This document shows positions 34,510 through 42,961 of a DNA stretch of 64,000 bases, piece by piece. Where the stretch lies: positions 124,001 through 188,000 of the forward strand of contig QFWI01000016.1 in NCBI GenBank assembly GCA_003149345.1. The letters run 5' to 3'. This DNA comes from Vampirovibrio chlorellavorus. GTDB taxonomy: Bacteria > Cyanobacteriota > Vampirovibrionia > Vampirovibrionales > Vampirovibrionaceae. How positions within the stretch are numbered: the stretch's first letter is position 1; every line of letters starts with the position of its first letter. The notes below the pieces were generated by a model. The model had not been told where the DNA came from. It made no database searches and saw nothing but the letters and a program-made list of their open reading frames with translations. Both the position numbers and the translations under genes were made by a program.

Positions 34510-34527
34510 AGTCTCCTGAGGTTTTCT

Positions 34528-35385
34528 ATGCTGAATTGGGATTCTTTTGGAAAAGGCCCGTACTGGGACAAAGCCGGGAAGCAGGTGCCCCCGTCCACTT
34601 TGCCTGGCCCCGGTCATCCAGCCGGACGGCCCGCCAGCCAGTCCTCCCATCAGTCGTTGCCAGAGACTGCACCCCGAGGCTTGGCGATCTTGCTGCCCAA
34701 AAGCCCACCAGAGTCCGATTCGCTCCAGCTTTCATCCCCGTCAGCCGCCATTGTCTCCAACTCTCAGGAAGATCACGGTGATATGGGCCTGCAGCTACTG
34801 GCAGAAGCTGCATTGACGCAGCAGCCCCGCTCTATTCTGAAGCGAAGTTTACCTTCTGGCTCGACGGAGCGGGCGTCCGCTCCCAAGAAAGTCAGGTTTC
34901 AGGAGCCTTCAGCCGTAATGATGGTGGAGGGTCGTCCTGTGTACCTCAGTCGCCAGGCTTATGCCGATTTGCGTTCATCCCAGCGACAGCTGTCCTGGCG
35001 GTTTAACGCCCTGGAGGGGGCATCGTTGATCGTGAGCGGGACTCCGGCTGAAGTCGCATTGACGCCGCTCATTACCCTGCACTACAGACAAATTGAGCCC
35101 CATCAGGCCCAGCTTAATCAGCGCTTTCGGGCGCTGATGCGCAGTCAGCCGGGAGAGGCCGCTACCTTGCCGGTGAAGGCCACGATTCAGGATTGGCAGT
35201 GGCAAAAAACGCTCACGGGATTGATGGAACGCTGTTTACAGGCAACCCGGCAAGCGGAGGCCATACAGGATAATGAGTTTTTAGAAAGTGATATTCAGGA
35301 TATTTTGGCGCTTGTGGCCTCTCAAAGGCAGTCGCTCGCTGCTATCTTCTCTCACTCTCCCGAGGAGGCTTCGGAGACTGAGTAG
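34528..35385 (+). CDS. Unknown protein with SILK and RVxF (PP1-docking) motifs
   Basis: A 285-residue protein not matching any family I know. Residues 1-130 are Pro/Ser/Gln-rich and probably disordered; residues about 130-280 are helical. SILKR at 102-106 and KKVRF at 120-124 match the SILK and RVxF motifs by which eukaryotic regulators dock on protein phosphatase 1. No signal peptide is seen. GAGG lies six bases ahead of the ATG and the gene follows bioB by 18 bases. If the organism attacks or lives in eukaryotes this could be an effector; if not, the motifs are chance. Motif identity is seen, the role is inference. Confidence 0.75.
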   Translation: MLNWDSFGKGPYWDKAGKQVPPSTLPGPGHPAGRPASQSSHQSLPETAPRGLAILLPKSPPESDSLQLSSPSAAIVSNSQEDHGDMGLQLLAEAALTQQPRSILKRSLPSGSTERASAPKKVRFQEPSAVMMVEGRPVYLSRQAYADLRSSQRQLSWRFNALEGASLIVSGTPAEVALTPLITLHYRQIEPHQAQLNQRFRALMRSQPGEAATLPVKATIQDWQWQKTLTGLMERCLQATRQAEAIQDNEFLESDIQDILALVASQRQSLAAIFSHSPEEASETE

Positions 35386-35472
35386 CGCTTCAGGTCTCCA
35401 TACTGGCTTGAGCGGTAGGGGTTTGCATTTGATTTGGTGTGGAACGGCTTTCGGCTTTTTTCGGAGAAGAAA

Positions 35473-35504
35473 TAAAAAAGAGGACACACAGGGTGTCCTC
35501 TTTT
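35473..35504 (-). terminator. Terminator of tRNA-Lys (possibly bidirectional)
   Basis: AAAGAGGACAC pairs with GTGTCCTCTTT around a five-base loop; on the minus strand it is followed by TTTTTTATTTC. It starts three bases after the tRNA 3' end and also lies beyond the gene at 34528, so it could stop transcripts from both sides. Confidence 0.85.
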
Positions 35505-35506
35505 GG

Positions 35507-35578
35507 TGCGAGTTCTGGGATTCGAACCCAGGACCTATCCCTTAAAAGGGGAGTGCTCTACCGCTGAGCTAAACTCGC
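35507..35578 (-). tRNA. tRNA-Lys (anticodon TTT)
   Basis: A 72-base cloverleaf on the minus strand: acceptor GCGAGTT with AACTCGC, D-arm GCTC/GAGC, anticodon loop CTTTTAA (anticodon TTT), T-arm CTGGG-TTCGAAT-CCCAG, discriminator A. No encoded CCA is seen. One apparent mismatch (C27 opposite T43) lies at the base of the anticodon stem. Confidence 0.93.
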
Positions 35579-35633
35579 AAGCTGGGTGGGGTGACGACAA
35601 TCGAAGCGTCAACTCAGCTTCGATACTTTCAGT

Positions 35634-35661
35634 ATTTTAAGGGTTCAACCGCCAGCGTCAA
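35634..35661 (-). promoter_or_regulatory. Candidate sigma-70 promoter of tRNA-Lys
   Basis: On the minus strand TTGACG (35656-35661) and TAAAAT (35634-35639) are 16 bases apart, about 55 bases ahead of the tRNA. It begins right after the purA stop codon. A 7-bp hairpin (35601-35623) lies between it and the tRNA. Confidence 0.4.
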
Positions 35662-35668
35662 GAAAAGA

Positions 35669-37009
35669 TTACGCATGTATTTTTTCAACGGCCCCAAAGA
35701 ACCGTTTGGAGGCGGTCATGGGGTTCTCCACGATAATGGTCTGATTGCGCTCGGGGCCCACGCTGACAATGACCACCGGGCAGCCGATAAGCTGGGCGAT
35801 GCGATTGAGGTAGGCTTGTGCCTCCGCGGGCAAGTCCTGGAAGGTGCGGGCTTCTTTCACAGAACCTTGCCATCCCGGCCAGCTTTCATAAATGGGCTCT
35901 ACGGTGTTTAGCACCTCGAGTTGGGAGGGAAAGCCGGTTATTTTTTCCCCGGTGTGGCGGTTTTGATAGCCGACCCCGATTTTCAGTTCCGACATCCCGT
36001 CAAAAACATCCAGCTTGGTGATGGCCAAGCCATCCAACCCATTGACCTGCACGCTGTACTTGGCAATAACGGCGTCAAACCAGCCGCAGCGGCGTGCCCG
36101 ACCGGTGGTGGTGCCAAATTCCTGACCGACCTCGCCCAAATGGGCACCGGTGGCATCTTTTAACTCGGTGGGGAAGGGGCCCTCTCCCACCCGGGTGGTG
36201 TAAGCCTTCATCACGCCAATGACCCGATCAATCCGGGTAGGGCCAATGCCCGAACCGGTACAGGCCCCGCCTGCCGTAGCGTTGGAACTGGTCACAAACG
36301 GATAGGTGCCATAGTCCACATCCAGCAGGGTGCCCTGAGCCCCTTCAAACAAGATTTTCTTGCCTTCCGCCAGCGCCTGGTGGGCCAACGCAATGGTATC
36401 GGCTACCACGGGGGCCAGTTGCTCCCGGTATTGCAAGCACCATTCAAATAGCGCTTCCACCGTGAGGCGGGGAAGCGTCGGGTAGCACTTTTCCAGCATT
36501 TCATTTTTATGGCCGACAATTTGGGCCAAGCGCTCCTTTAAGACCGCGTCCTCAAGATACAAATCACCCACCCGCAAGCCATTGCGGCCCACTTTATCCA
36601 TGTATGTGGGGCCAATGCCCCGCCCGGTGGTGCCAATTTTTTTCTCGGCCATGGCGCTTTCCTGGGCCTGATCCAGGCTAGTGTGGAATGGCAGGGTCAG
36701 GTGGGCCCGGTCGCTCAGTTTGAGGTTGGCCGTGGAGAAGCCCTTGCTTTGGAGTTCCTCGATTTCATTGAGGAGAACTTGCGGGTTGATGACCGTTCCG
36801 TTGCCGATAATGCACAGCTTGTTTTGGTAGAGCATCCCGGAGGGAACCAGGTGAAACTTAAATACTTCATTGCCGTGAGTGACGGTGTGCCCGGCGTTGC
36901 AACCGCCCTGGCAGCGAATGACCACATCGGCTTCGGCGGCCAACAGGTCGGTAATTTTTGCCTTGCCCTCATCGCCCCACTGGGCGCCGACGATCACTAC
37001 ATTGGCCAT
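35669..37009 (-). CDS. purA: Adenylosuccinate synthetase
   Basis: A 446-residue enzyme that joins aspartate to IMP with GTP, the first step from IMP to AMP. The GTP-binding loop reads GDEGKAK (12-18): the family sequence is GDEGKGK, so residue 17 is Ala instead of Gly. The IMP-binding and switch segments ([36 protein letters not shown] and the Arg-rich RARRCGWFD) are intact. AGGAGG precedes the ATG by about ten bases. Length is slightly above the usual 430. Confidence 0.96.
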   Translation of the reverse strand: MANVVIVGAQWGDEGKAKITDLLAAEADVVIRCQGGCNAGHTVTHGNEVFKFHLVPSGMLYQNKLCIIGNGTVINPQVLLNEIEELQSKGFSTANLKLSDRAHLTLPFHTSLDQAQESAMAEKKIGTTGRGIGPTYMDKVGRNGLRVGDLYLEDAVLKERLAQIVGHKNEMLEKCYPTLPRLTVEALFEWCLQYREQLAPVVADTIALAHQALAEGKKILFEGAQGTLLDVDYGTYPFVTSSNATAGGACTGSGIGPTRIDRVIGVMKAYTTRVGEGPFPTELKDATGAHLGEVGQEFGTTTGRARRCGWFDAVIAKYSVQVNGLDGLAITKLDVFDGMSELKIGVGYQNRHTGEKITGFPSQLEVLNTVEPIYESWPGWQGSVKEARTFQDLPAEAQAYLNRIAQLIGCPVVIVSVGPERNQTIIVENPMTASKRFFGAVEKIHA

Positions 37010-37225
37010 AACCGGGTGTTCCTCCTGGGGATTATTGATAGGGCTGGATACAGAAAAAGGAGCAAAGGGTCAGGCCTTTATGGGCGAGCCCGCATCGGGG
37101 AATTTGCCTGGGAACCGCTTTTGCAAAAGCAATGGGCAGTATAGGATAAGCCTCCAGAGGAGTCAATTTGATAGTCCGTATTGCGGGGCATACGCGGGCG
37201 GTTTAGAGATTTTTCCCTCAGAAAC

Positions 37226-37252
37226 TTGACATCCCTGTGCTTGCGATATAAT
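37226..37252 (+). promoter_or_regulatory. Promoter of tRNA-Ser
   Basis: Perfect consensus hexamers TTGACA (37226-37231) and TATAAT (37247-37252) lie 15 bases apart, about 50 bases ahead of the tRNA. The spacer is two bases shorter than ideal. Confidence 0.7.
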
Positions 37253-37303
37253 TGAAAGCATCAATTGCGGGTCAACTTCTTCCCTTTTTTGATGCTCTTT
37301 TTT

Positions 37304-37394
37304 GGAGAGGTGGCTGAGTGGTCGAAAGCGGCTTCCTGCTAAGAAGTTAGACGGGCTTAAACCTGTCTCGAGGGTTCGAATCCCTCCCTCTCCG
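37304..37394 (+). tRNA. tRNA-Ser (anticodon GCT)
   Basis: A 91-base class II tRNA: acceptor GGAGAGG with CCTCTCC, D-arm, anticodon stem CTTCC/AAGAAG region with loop containing GCT, a long variable arm (GACGGGC-TTAA-ACCTGTCTC), T-arm with GGGTTCGAATCCC and discriminator G. No encoded CCA. It reads AGC and AGU. Confidence 0.95.
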
Positions 37395-37397
37395 AAT

Positions 37398-37431
37398 TAA
37401 AAAGCCTTCCAGTTTGCTGGAGGGCTTTTTA
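37398..37431 (+). terminator. Intrinsic terminator of tRNA-Ser
   Basis: AAAAGCCTTCCAG pairs with CTGGAGGGCTTTTT, followed by T-run, five bases after the tRNA. Confidence 0.85.
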
Positions 37432-37482
37432 GTGGGTGAATGGCCGCGGGTGTTGGGGTGATCGGTGATCATGGAACCGGGA

Positions 37483-37842
37483 TTAGGCAAAACGACTGCG
37501 ATCGCCCAGAACCAGACTGAGTACGCTGGTCATGATGGCCATGAACAGAGAACCCAGTAGGGCGCTCAGGAAGTTGCTCACCTCGAAATCGGGAATGAGC
37601 CAGGCCACCAGGCCAAACAACAGGGCGTTAATCACAAAGGAAAAAAGCCCCAGGGTTAGCAAATTGAGCGGTAACGTCAGCAACATCAGGACGGGGCGAA
37701 TGAAAAAGTTGACCAGACCCATCAGGAACGCTGCTAACAAGGCGGTGCCGAAACCACTAATATGGATGCCCGGGGTAATGGCATCGACCAGCATCAGGAT
37801 GGCTGCGGTCAATACCCAATACAAAAGCGCCGATAGTATCAT
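37483..37842 (-). CDS. Small four-helix membrane protein (YvlD / phage holin 4_2 family)
   Basis: About 119 residues from the ATG at 37842, which has GGGAG six bases upstream. It has four hydrophobic segments (about 5-23, 33-50, 57-82, 88-112) and the family motif FLMGLVNFFIRPVLMLLTLPL-N-LTLGLF. Despite the name, such proteins are common chromosomal inner-membrane proteins of unknown function in cyanobacteria and Gram-positive bacteria; no other phage gene is near. Single-gene unit. Confidence 0.85.
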   Translation of the reverse strand: MILSALLYWVLTAAILMLVDAITPGIHISGFGTALLAAFLMGLVNFFIRPVLMLLTLPLNLLTLGLFSFVINALLFGLVAWLIPDFEVSNFLSALLGSLFMAIMTSVLSLVLGDRSRFA

Positions 37843-37937
37843 AAACGTCTCCCTTCCGTGTGTTTTCACCCTGATGGGCGAATGAAATTGGCGTCTGAAA
37901 TTATAGTTTGATGGGCGGTTGAAAACGCCTGAATAGC

Positions 37938-37982
37938 TTGAAACTGATTAGTTTGAAACCGATTGGTTTGAAACGGTAGTGG
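37938..37982. repeat. Three imperfect 15-bp tandem units
   Basis: The units TTGAAACTGATTAGT, TTGAAACCGATTGGT and TTGAAACGGTAGTGG follow each other directly. The first two differ at two positions; the third is degenerate. They lie upstream of the YvlD-like gene, roughly 95-140 bases before its start, where an operator array could sit. Confidence 0.65.
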
Positions 37983-38130
37983 ATTTTCATTTGTAAGTCG
38001 AGAAAGGCACTTGCTTGCATTATGGTCGTATTTTGGGCTCAGGGCAATTCATCGAAAGGATAGAAGTCGACAGGGTAGATGTGAGGATCGTTGTGCCTCA
38101 GGTTATGGGTCTAATTGCTCTGCCCAGCGC

Positions 38131-38172
38131 ATTAAAAACCCGAATCATGCTTGTCGGCAAGATTCGGGTTTC
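38131..38172 (-). terminator. Terminator-like hairpin
   Basis: AAACCCGAATC (38136-38146) pairs with GATTCGGGTTT (38161-38171); on the minus strand the stem is followed by TTTTTAAT. It could end transcripts of the gene at 38381, over 200 bases away. A second hairpin (AAACCTCT/AGAGGTTT, 38180-38202) lies just before it. Confidence 0.6.
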
Positions 38173-38380
38173 AGGAAGGAAACCTCTAATACTCAGAGGT
38201 TTGTGCGCTTTAACGCGTTTCGGTTGTGTTATTGGGTTTGCGTGTTTTTTAGGGAGGAGGGGAGGGGTATGAGGTTAGGTTAGGGGGTATGCTAGAAGGG
38301 AAACGACCCAGGGAGTGGAGGGGATAGGTACAATGCGGTTGAGTTTGCCGCCGAAGCGGACTGCGAGTAGGACTGCTTAG

Positions 38381-38791
38381 TTAGCGGATTTGCTTGTAAA
38401 TATAGCCGTTCAGTCTGGCTGTTTGCTCATGGGCTTCCAGCCATTCCAGGTATTGGGCCTGGGACTGCTGGAGCCGTACAAAATTTTCCAGGGCAGCCAG
38501 CTCTTCCAGAGGGCTGATCAGGGGGGCGCTGGCTTGGCGGTGAGAGTAGGGCTTTTGAGGCTTCATAGTAAAGGCGCTCACTTCTGGGTTGAATTTACAT
38601 CTTATTGATATAAAACCCGCATAAATCCCAAAATTGCCTGCCCCTGAATATTTTGGGGCCGCAGGGTATTCCTTTTGGAAAGACGGGGCTAAAACTGCTT
38701 GCGCCCCAGACAAAGCCTGAACCGATCCGCATAGCGTCTTCAAACGTTCTGCTGGGCTGTCCGTCATTAACCCGTCATTAAACACAGACAC
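38381..38791 (-). CDS. Protein of unknown function (up to 136 aa)
   Basis: A minus-strand ORF without a recognisable domain. The C-terminal 60 residues (from MKPQKPYSHR) form a helical, Gln/Leu/Glu-rich segment (EELAALENFVRLQQSQAQYLEW) that looks like a real protein. The N-terminal part is less convincing. Starts are weak: the GTG at 38791 and ATGs at 38767 and 38584 lack clear ribosome sites, so the protein may be 60-136 residues. It lies downstream of the two dehydrogenase genes on the same strand, 54 bases from the second. Confidence 0.45.
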   Translation of the reverse strand: MSVFNDGLMTDSPAERLKTLCGSVQALSGAQAVLAPSFQKEYPAAPKYSGAGNFGIYAGFISIRCKFNPEVSAFTMKPQKPYSHRQASAPLISPLEELAALENFVRLQQSQAQYLEWLEAHEQTARLNGYIYKQIR

Positions 38792-38845
38792 AGCCGGAAG
38801 GAAATTTTTTGGTGAGAATCCTGTGATTTAAATGGAAGCTGCCTG

Positions 38846-39937
38846 TTATTGGTTTTTCAGGGCGATCTTGATGGCTTGCCCGGCTTCCACCGCTTGCAAG
38901 GCCAATTCAAAGTCGGCCATGGGGGCGGTTTTACTGATCAGCGGTCGTGGATCGACCTGTCCGCTGCTGAGGAGTTCCAGCGCGGCCTGAAAATGGTGTG
39001 GGGTGTGGTGAAACGAACTTACCAGGGTGATTTCATCATAATGCAGGCGGCGGGTGTCGAAAGTCACGGAGCTGCCTCCCGGACAACCCCCGAATAAATT
39101 GACCGTGCCCCCTTTTCGCACCAGCGAAACAGCCTTTTCCCAGGTTTCCGGTTTACCGATGGCTTCAATAACCACGTCAAAGCCGCGTTCTTCCTCGGTA
39201 AACGCGGCTCGCAAGGCTTCCGGGTTCTGGTAGTCCAGCAGGTTCACCACCTGATCCGCTTGGCCGAATTGCTGGGCCAGCGCCAGCTTATTGGGGGTTC
39301 TGGCCATGGCGGTGACTTTGGCCCCTTTCAGCTTGGCCGCCCGAACCATGAGCTGTCCAATGGGGCCGAGGCCCATGACGGCAACATGATCGCCTGCTTC
39401 AATCCGGGATTGGGCCAACCCGTGGAGGCAGACCGCCAAAGGTTCGCTAAAGGCGGCAATTTCAAAGGGCAAATGCGATGGCAGCCGGTAGGTATTGTGC
39501 CGGGCGATTTGCGCGGGAACCCGGATGTATTCGGCATAGGCCCCGTTCAGCAAGTCCAGATGCTCACACAGGTTGGTTTGCCCTTTGTGGCAGTAAAAGC
39601 ATTGATAGCAGGGCGCCGAGTTGGCCGATACCACCCGATCGCCCACCTGAAAACGTGGGGGCTCTCCCTCCGCAGGCTGTACCTGCGCAACCGTCCCCGA
39701 AAATTCGTGCCCAAAGGGAGAGGGAAAGTTTTTGAGTAGCACCGGATGGCCCCGTCGGTAGCATTTTACATCGGTGCCGCAGGTCAGGGCGCTTTCCACC
39801 CGGATTAATAACTCACCCGGCCCGATGGCGGGAATGGGCGTCTCTTCGTATCGCACATCGTTGGGTTGGTAAAATAAGGCGGCTTTCATGGTGCCAGCCG
39901 GGGCATTGGCGTTGTGATGGGTGGCAGAATGGCTCAT
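38846..39937 (-). CDS. Zinc-dependent alcohol/polyol dehydrogenase, second of pair
   Basis: A 363-residue medium-chain dehydrogenase. It keeps the structural-zinc cysteines (CYQCFYCHKGQTNLC), the catalytic-zinc residues (Cys in LTCGTDVKC, GHEFSG) and a Rossmann motif (VAVMGLGPIGQLMVRAAK). Most like threonine/sorbitol/galactitol-type dehydrogenases acting on a sugar alcohol or secondary alcohol with NAD(P). Its ATG overlaps the stop of the upstream paralogue by four bases. A short N-terminal His/Ala-rich leader (residues 1-15) precedes the fold. Confidence 0.9.
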   Translation of the reverse strand: MSHSATHHNANAPAGTMKAALFYQPNDVRYEETPIPAIGPGELLIRVESALTCGTDVKCYRRGHPVLLKNFPSPFGHEFSGTVAQVQPAEGEPPRFQVGDRVVSANSAPCYQCFYCHKGQTNLCEHLDLLNGAYAEYIRVPAQIARHNTYRLPSHLPFEIAAFSEPLAVCLHGLAQSRIEAGDHVAVMGLGPIGQLMVRAAKLKGAKVTAMARTPNKLALAQQFGQADQVVNLLDYQNPEALRAAFTEEERGFDVVIEAIGKPETWEKAVSLVRKGGTVNLFGGCPGGSSVTFDTRRLHYDEITLVSSFHHTPHHFQAALELLSSGQVDPRPLISKTAPMADFELALQAVEAGQAIKIALKNQ

Positions 39938-40974
39938 GATGAAGCACCGTCCATGCGAATAAACACTTTAATGGCCTGACCTTGCTGATACAGTGCCACG
40001 CCTTGCTGAATGTCCCGCAGGGGAAGCTCATGGCTGAGCAGCGGTTGCAGGCGGATTTTTTGGTTGAATACCAGGTCGGCGGCGTTTTTTAAATCCAGCA
40101 GGGCCGGGGAGTATGTGGTTATGAGGTTGATCTCCCGGAAGTAAAGACGGCTGGGATCCAGGCTGGTTCCGGCGGGGCCGCTGGTAAAGATAATGAGGTT
40201 CCCACCGTCCCGAACCAGTTCCAGGGCCAAGTCCAGGGTTTTGTTGTTGACCACGCTCAAAAAGACCGTATCCACTTGCCCGGTTGGGGTTTCCGTAGTC
40301 AGGACTTCCTTGAACTCACTCAATTGCTGGACGGGGTGAAAGGCCTTTTGGACAAAGCCCTCGCTCTGTGCTAATTGGCGCCTACTTTCGGCCAGATCCA
40401 CCCCATAAACGGTGCTACCCTGATTCTGATAAACCTGCGCCGCCATCAGGCCGATAAAGCCAAGTCCGACAATGGCTACCGATTTTTGGTGGCTTTGCGT
40501 CGCCCGCCGCAGCCCTCGCAATACGCAGGCCAGCGGCTCTACGCAGGAGGCTTCAGCGTCGGTAATGCCACTCGGGACTTTAAAGGCGGTCTTTTCCAGA
40601 TGCGGCCGGGTTAAGCTGAGGTACTGGGCAAAGCCGCCCGGCGCAAAGTTGGTGGACTTGAATTGGCGGCACATCGATTCACTGTCGCTCAGGCAGTAAT
40701 GACAAGTCCCGCAAGGCACATGGTGAGCGCTGACCAGTCGGTCACCCACCGACCATTGCGTCGGGCCGTTGGGTGCCAGCGCCTCAATAACGCCCACAAT
40801 TTCGTGGCCCAGTACACTGCCGGGTGGAGCCTTGGTGTTAACGACTTTATCTAAATCGGAACCACACAACCCGCAGCCTAAAACCCTTATTAAAGCACCG
40901 CCTTCAGGCATCGTCGGCAGGGGAAGTTCTGATACAGCCAGCTGATAATCGGATTGAACGGTGGCGGCTTGCAT
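39934..40974 (-). CDS. Zinc-dependent alcohol/polyol dehydrogenase, first of pair
   Basis: A 346-residue medium-chain dehydrogenase paralogous to its downstream neighbour. Zinc motifs: CGLCGSD and GHEIVG (catalytic) and CGTCHYCLSDSESMC (structural). The cofactor-binding motif is VAIVGLGFIGLMAAQ. The two genes overlap by four bases (ATGA) and are surely co-expressed, so they may act in sequence or form a hetero-oligomer. No sugar kinase or transporter lies nearby to suggest a substrate. Confidence 0.9.
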   Translation of the reverse strand: MQAATVQSDYQLAVSELPLPTMPEGGALIRVLGCGLCGSDLDKVVNTKAPPGSVLGHEIVGVIEALAPNGPTQWSVGDRLVSAHHVPCGTCHYCLSDSESMCRQFKSTNFAPGGFAQYLSLTRPHLEKTAFKVPSGITDAEASCVEPLACVLRGLRRATQSHQKSVAIVGLGFIGLMAAQVYQNQGSTVYGVDLAESRRQLAQSEGFVQKAFHPVQQLSEFKEVLTTETPTGQVDTVFLSVVNNKTLDLALELVRDGGNLIIFTSGPAGTSLDPSRLYFREINLITTYSPALLDLKNAADLVFNQKIRLQPLLSHELPLRDIQQGVALYQQGQAIKVFIRMDGASS

Positions 40975-41119
40975 AGATGACGGGCCTTTTGCTTGGGTTG
41001 GGCTGAGGACACGGAGATTGAAAATGGGCTTTTTATTTTGAGATGCTATCCTTTATAAAAAACCAAACTACCCCGGCTTGCCAAGTCTTGGAGGCGCCGG
41101 TTTGGTCAGGAGATTGAAG

Positions 41120-41578
41120 ATGATGGAACCCTCACCCGATGTCCCCGTAACCGCTCAATCGGTAGAGCGGATAAAAGTGTTGGAAGTCAGTCGACAAAAA
41201 CACCCCGTTACCCAGCTTGAAGCCCACTACAGCTTTGCGGATATTAAAACGGATGGCCCGGTGCTTTGCCATTGGCGTTTTCACAAAGAGCATGTGGGTT
41301 TGACCGTTTATGGTGAACTTCAGGGCTGCCTGCTTCTTGAATGCGCTCGCTGCCTGGAGCCTTATCAGGTGCCAGTCGATTTGCAGGTGAATGAGCGCTT
41401 TGTGTTTGAGGATTCGCTCACCTCCAAGGACAAGGAGCGAGAGCTACAATCCGATGATTTTTACGAGGTTTTAGATGAAGAAGGGGAGCTGGATTTAAAA
41501 GATCTGGCCCAGCAATTTTTGATTCTGGAGTCCTTGAATCATCCCAATTGCCAGCGTCCGGGGTGTCGATTTGCCTGA
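41120..41578 (+). CDS. yceD: YceD/DUF177 family protein
   Basis: A 152-residue protein with the family features: a Cys-containing segment ECARCLEPYQVPVD in the middle and HPNCQRPGCRF at the C-terminus, which probably bind zinc together. YceD is associated with 23S rRNA accumulation and ribosome assembly in other bacteria and in plastids. The double ATG at 41120/41123 has AGGAG seven bases upstream; an earlier in-frame start is less likely. It is directly ahead of rpmF, the usual order. Confidence 0.9.
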   Translation: MMEPSPDVPVTAQSVERIKVLEVSRQKHPVTQLEAHYSFADIKTDGPVLCHWRFHKEHVGLTVYGELQGCLLLECARCLEPYQVPVDLQVNERFVFEDSLTSKDKERELQSDDFYEVLDEEGELDLKDLAQQFLILESLNHPNCQRPGCRFA

Positions 41579-41685
41579 TCCTCTTGTAAGCCATTCGCTT
41601 TTTTGCAAGAATCATCACCACGTATTTTTGTGTCCATCGATCTGTTGATCAGATCTGAGTTTATTAACGCTAGAGGTTTATCCCC

Positions 41686-41880
41686 ATGCCAGTTCCCAAG
41701 AAACGAGTCGGCCATTCTGATCAGGCGCACCGTCGCGCTAACTGGAAAGCCACGCTCGCTGCTCGCACCACCTGCCCTCACTGCGGCGCCGTTAAAATGC
41801 CTCATCACATGTGCGTTGCCTGTGGTTTCTACAATGGCCGTGTGGTCAGTGAGAAATTCCACGCTCACCACGAACACTAA
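41686..41880 (+). CDS. rpmF: 50S ribosomal protein L32
   Basis: A 64-residue L32 with N-terminal PVPKKRVGHSDQAHRRANWK and the four-cysteine zinc ribbon (CPHC, CVAC). It sits between yceD and plsX, a very common arrangement that links ribosome and lipid synthesis. A His-rich tail (HAHHEH) ends the protein. Confidence 0.97.
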   Translation: MPVPKKRVGHSDQAHRRANWKATLAARTTCPHCGAVKMPHHMCVACGFYNGRVVSEKFHAHHEH

Positions 41881-41926
41881 TCAAAGCGCTCGGTTTTAGT
41901 TTTTGATTTTGTAAAGAATTAATCTG

Positions 41927-42961
41927 ATGGCCACTTCTCCCATTCGAATCGCCGTTGATGCTATGGGTGGCGATTACGCTCCCCATGAAATTGTTGACGG
42001 ATCTGTGCAGGGTGCACGCGAACATGGGGTTGGTATTCTTTTGGTCGGCAAGCCCGATGAGGTAGAGCGTGAACTAAAGAAGCACGACACCCAGGGCTTG
42101 AGTATCGAAGTTGTACCTGCCTCCGAAGTTATAGAGATGGGTGAGTCCCCGGCCACGGGCTTGCGCAAGAAAAAAGACGCTTCCATTATTGTTACGGCCA
42201 AATGCGTTAAAAATGGTCAGGCCCAAGGAATGGTGGCTGCTGGTAGTACCGGGGCGGCCATGGCTTCGGCCTTGCTATATGTGGGCCGCATTGACGGGGT
42301 GGAGCGTCCGGCCATCGGGGTTCGTTTGCCTTCCTCAACCAGCACCCATTGTTTGCTGATTGATGCCGGGGCCAATGCCGATTGCACACCCGAGATGCTC
42401 ACCCAGTTCGCCGTGATGGGCAATGTGTTTATGCACAATGTCTACAACGTGGAGAAACCCAGAGTTGGCCTGCTGAACATTGGCGAAGAGCAAGGTAAGG
42501 GTAACGCCTTTGCCCATGCCGCTTTCCAGTTGCTGGAAAAGGATGGGCGATTTCATTTTATCGGGAACGTGGAAGGCAAGGAGTTGTTCAACGGCTCTGC
42601 CGATGTGGCGGTGACCGATGGATTTACCGGAAACGTGGCTCTGAAATCCGCTGAAGGGGTTATGCGCATGTTTGGCTCGGTTTTAAAATCGCAGCTTAAA
42701 AGCAGCCTGAGAACCAAGGCGGGGGCTTTATTAGCGGAACCTGCCCTGCGTGGCTCCATGAAAGAGGTCGATTCGGAAGAATTTGGCGGGGCTTTGCTTT
42801 TGGGAATTAAAGGGATTTGCGTCATCAGTCATGGGGGCAGCCGGGCTCGGGGCATTAAAAATGCCATTCGGGTGGCCAAGGAAGCTGTTTTGGCTGATGT
42901 TCTCGGGAAAATCAGCAAGCAGATACAGGAAGGGATTGAAATTCATGACCACGCCTCATAG
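41927..42961 (+). CDS. plsX: Phosphate acyltransferase PlsX
   Basis: A 344-residue enzyme that converts acyl-ACP to acyl-phosphate for phospholipid synthesis. Typical segments are IAVDAMGGDYAPHEIVDG, ASEVIEMGESPATGLRKKKDAS, GSTGAAMASAL and the C-terminal GGALLLGIKGICVISHG. It is a peripheral membrane enzyme. Its 3' end overlaps the start of fabH by 17 bases, indicating coupled translation. Confidence 0.96.
   Translation: MATSPIRIAVDAMGGDYAPHEIVDGSVQGAREHGVGILLVGKPDEVERELKKHDTQGLSIEVVPASEVIEMGESPATGLRKKKDASIIVTAKCVKNGQAQGMVAAGSTGAAMASALLYVGRIDGVERPAIGVRLPSSTSTHCLLIDAGANADCTPEMLTQFAVMGNVFMHNVYNVEKPRVGLLNIGEEQGKGNAFAHAAFQLLEKDGRFHFIGNVEGKELFNGSADVAVTDGFTGNVALKSAEGVMRMFGSVLKSQLKSSLRTKAGALLAEPALRGSMKEVDSEEFGGALLLGIKGICVISHGGSRARGIKNAIRVAKEAVLADVLGKISKQIQEGIEIHDHAS

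Larger units (their letters stand above)
37843..38380. other. Gene-free region with tandem repeat and hairpins
   Basis: About 540 bases with no ORF I trust. It contains three imperfect 15-base tandem units at 37938-37982, a strong hairpin at 38136-38171 and a second at 38180-38202. The right part (38230-38340) is rich in G and of low complexity. Confidence 0.5.

Noticed and set aside
37483..37842. Prophage suspicion from the holin-like protein
   Set aside because: The family is a common chromosomal membrane protein and no other phage gene, integrase or att site lies near.
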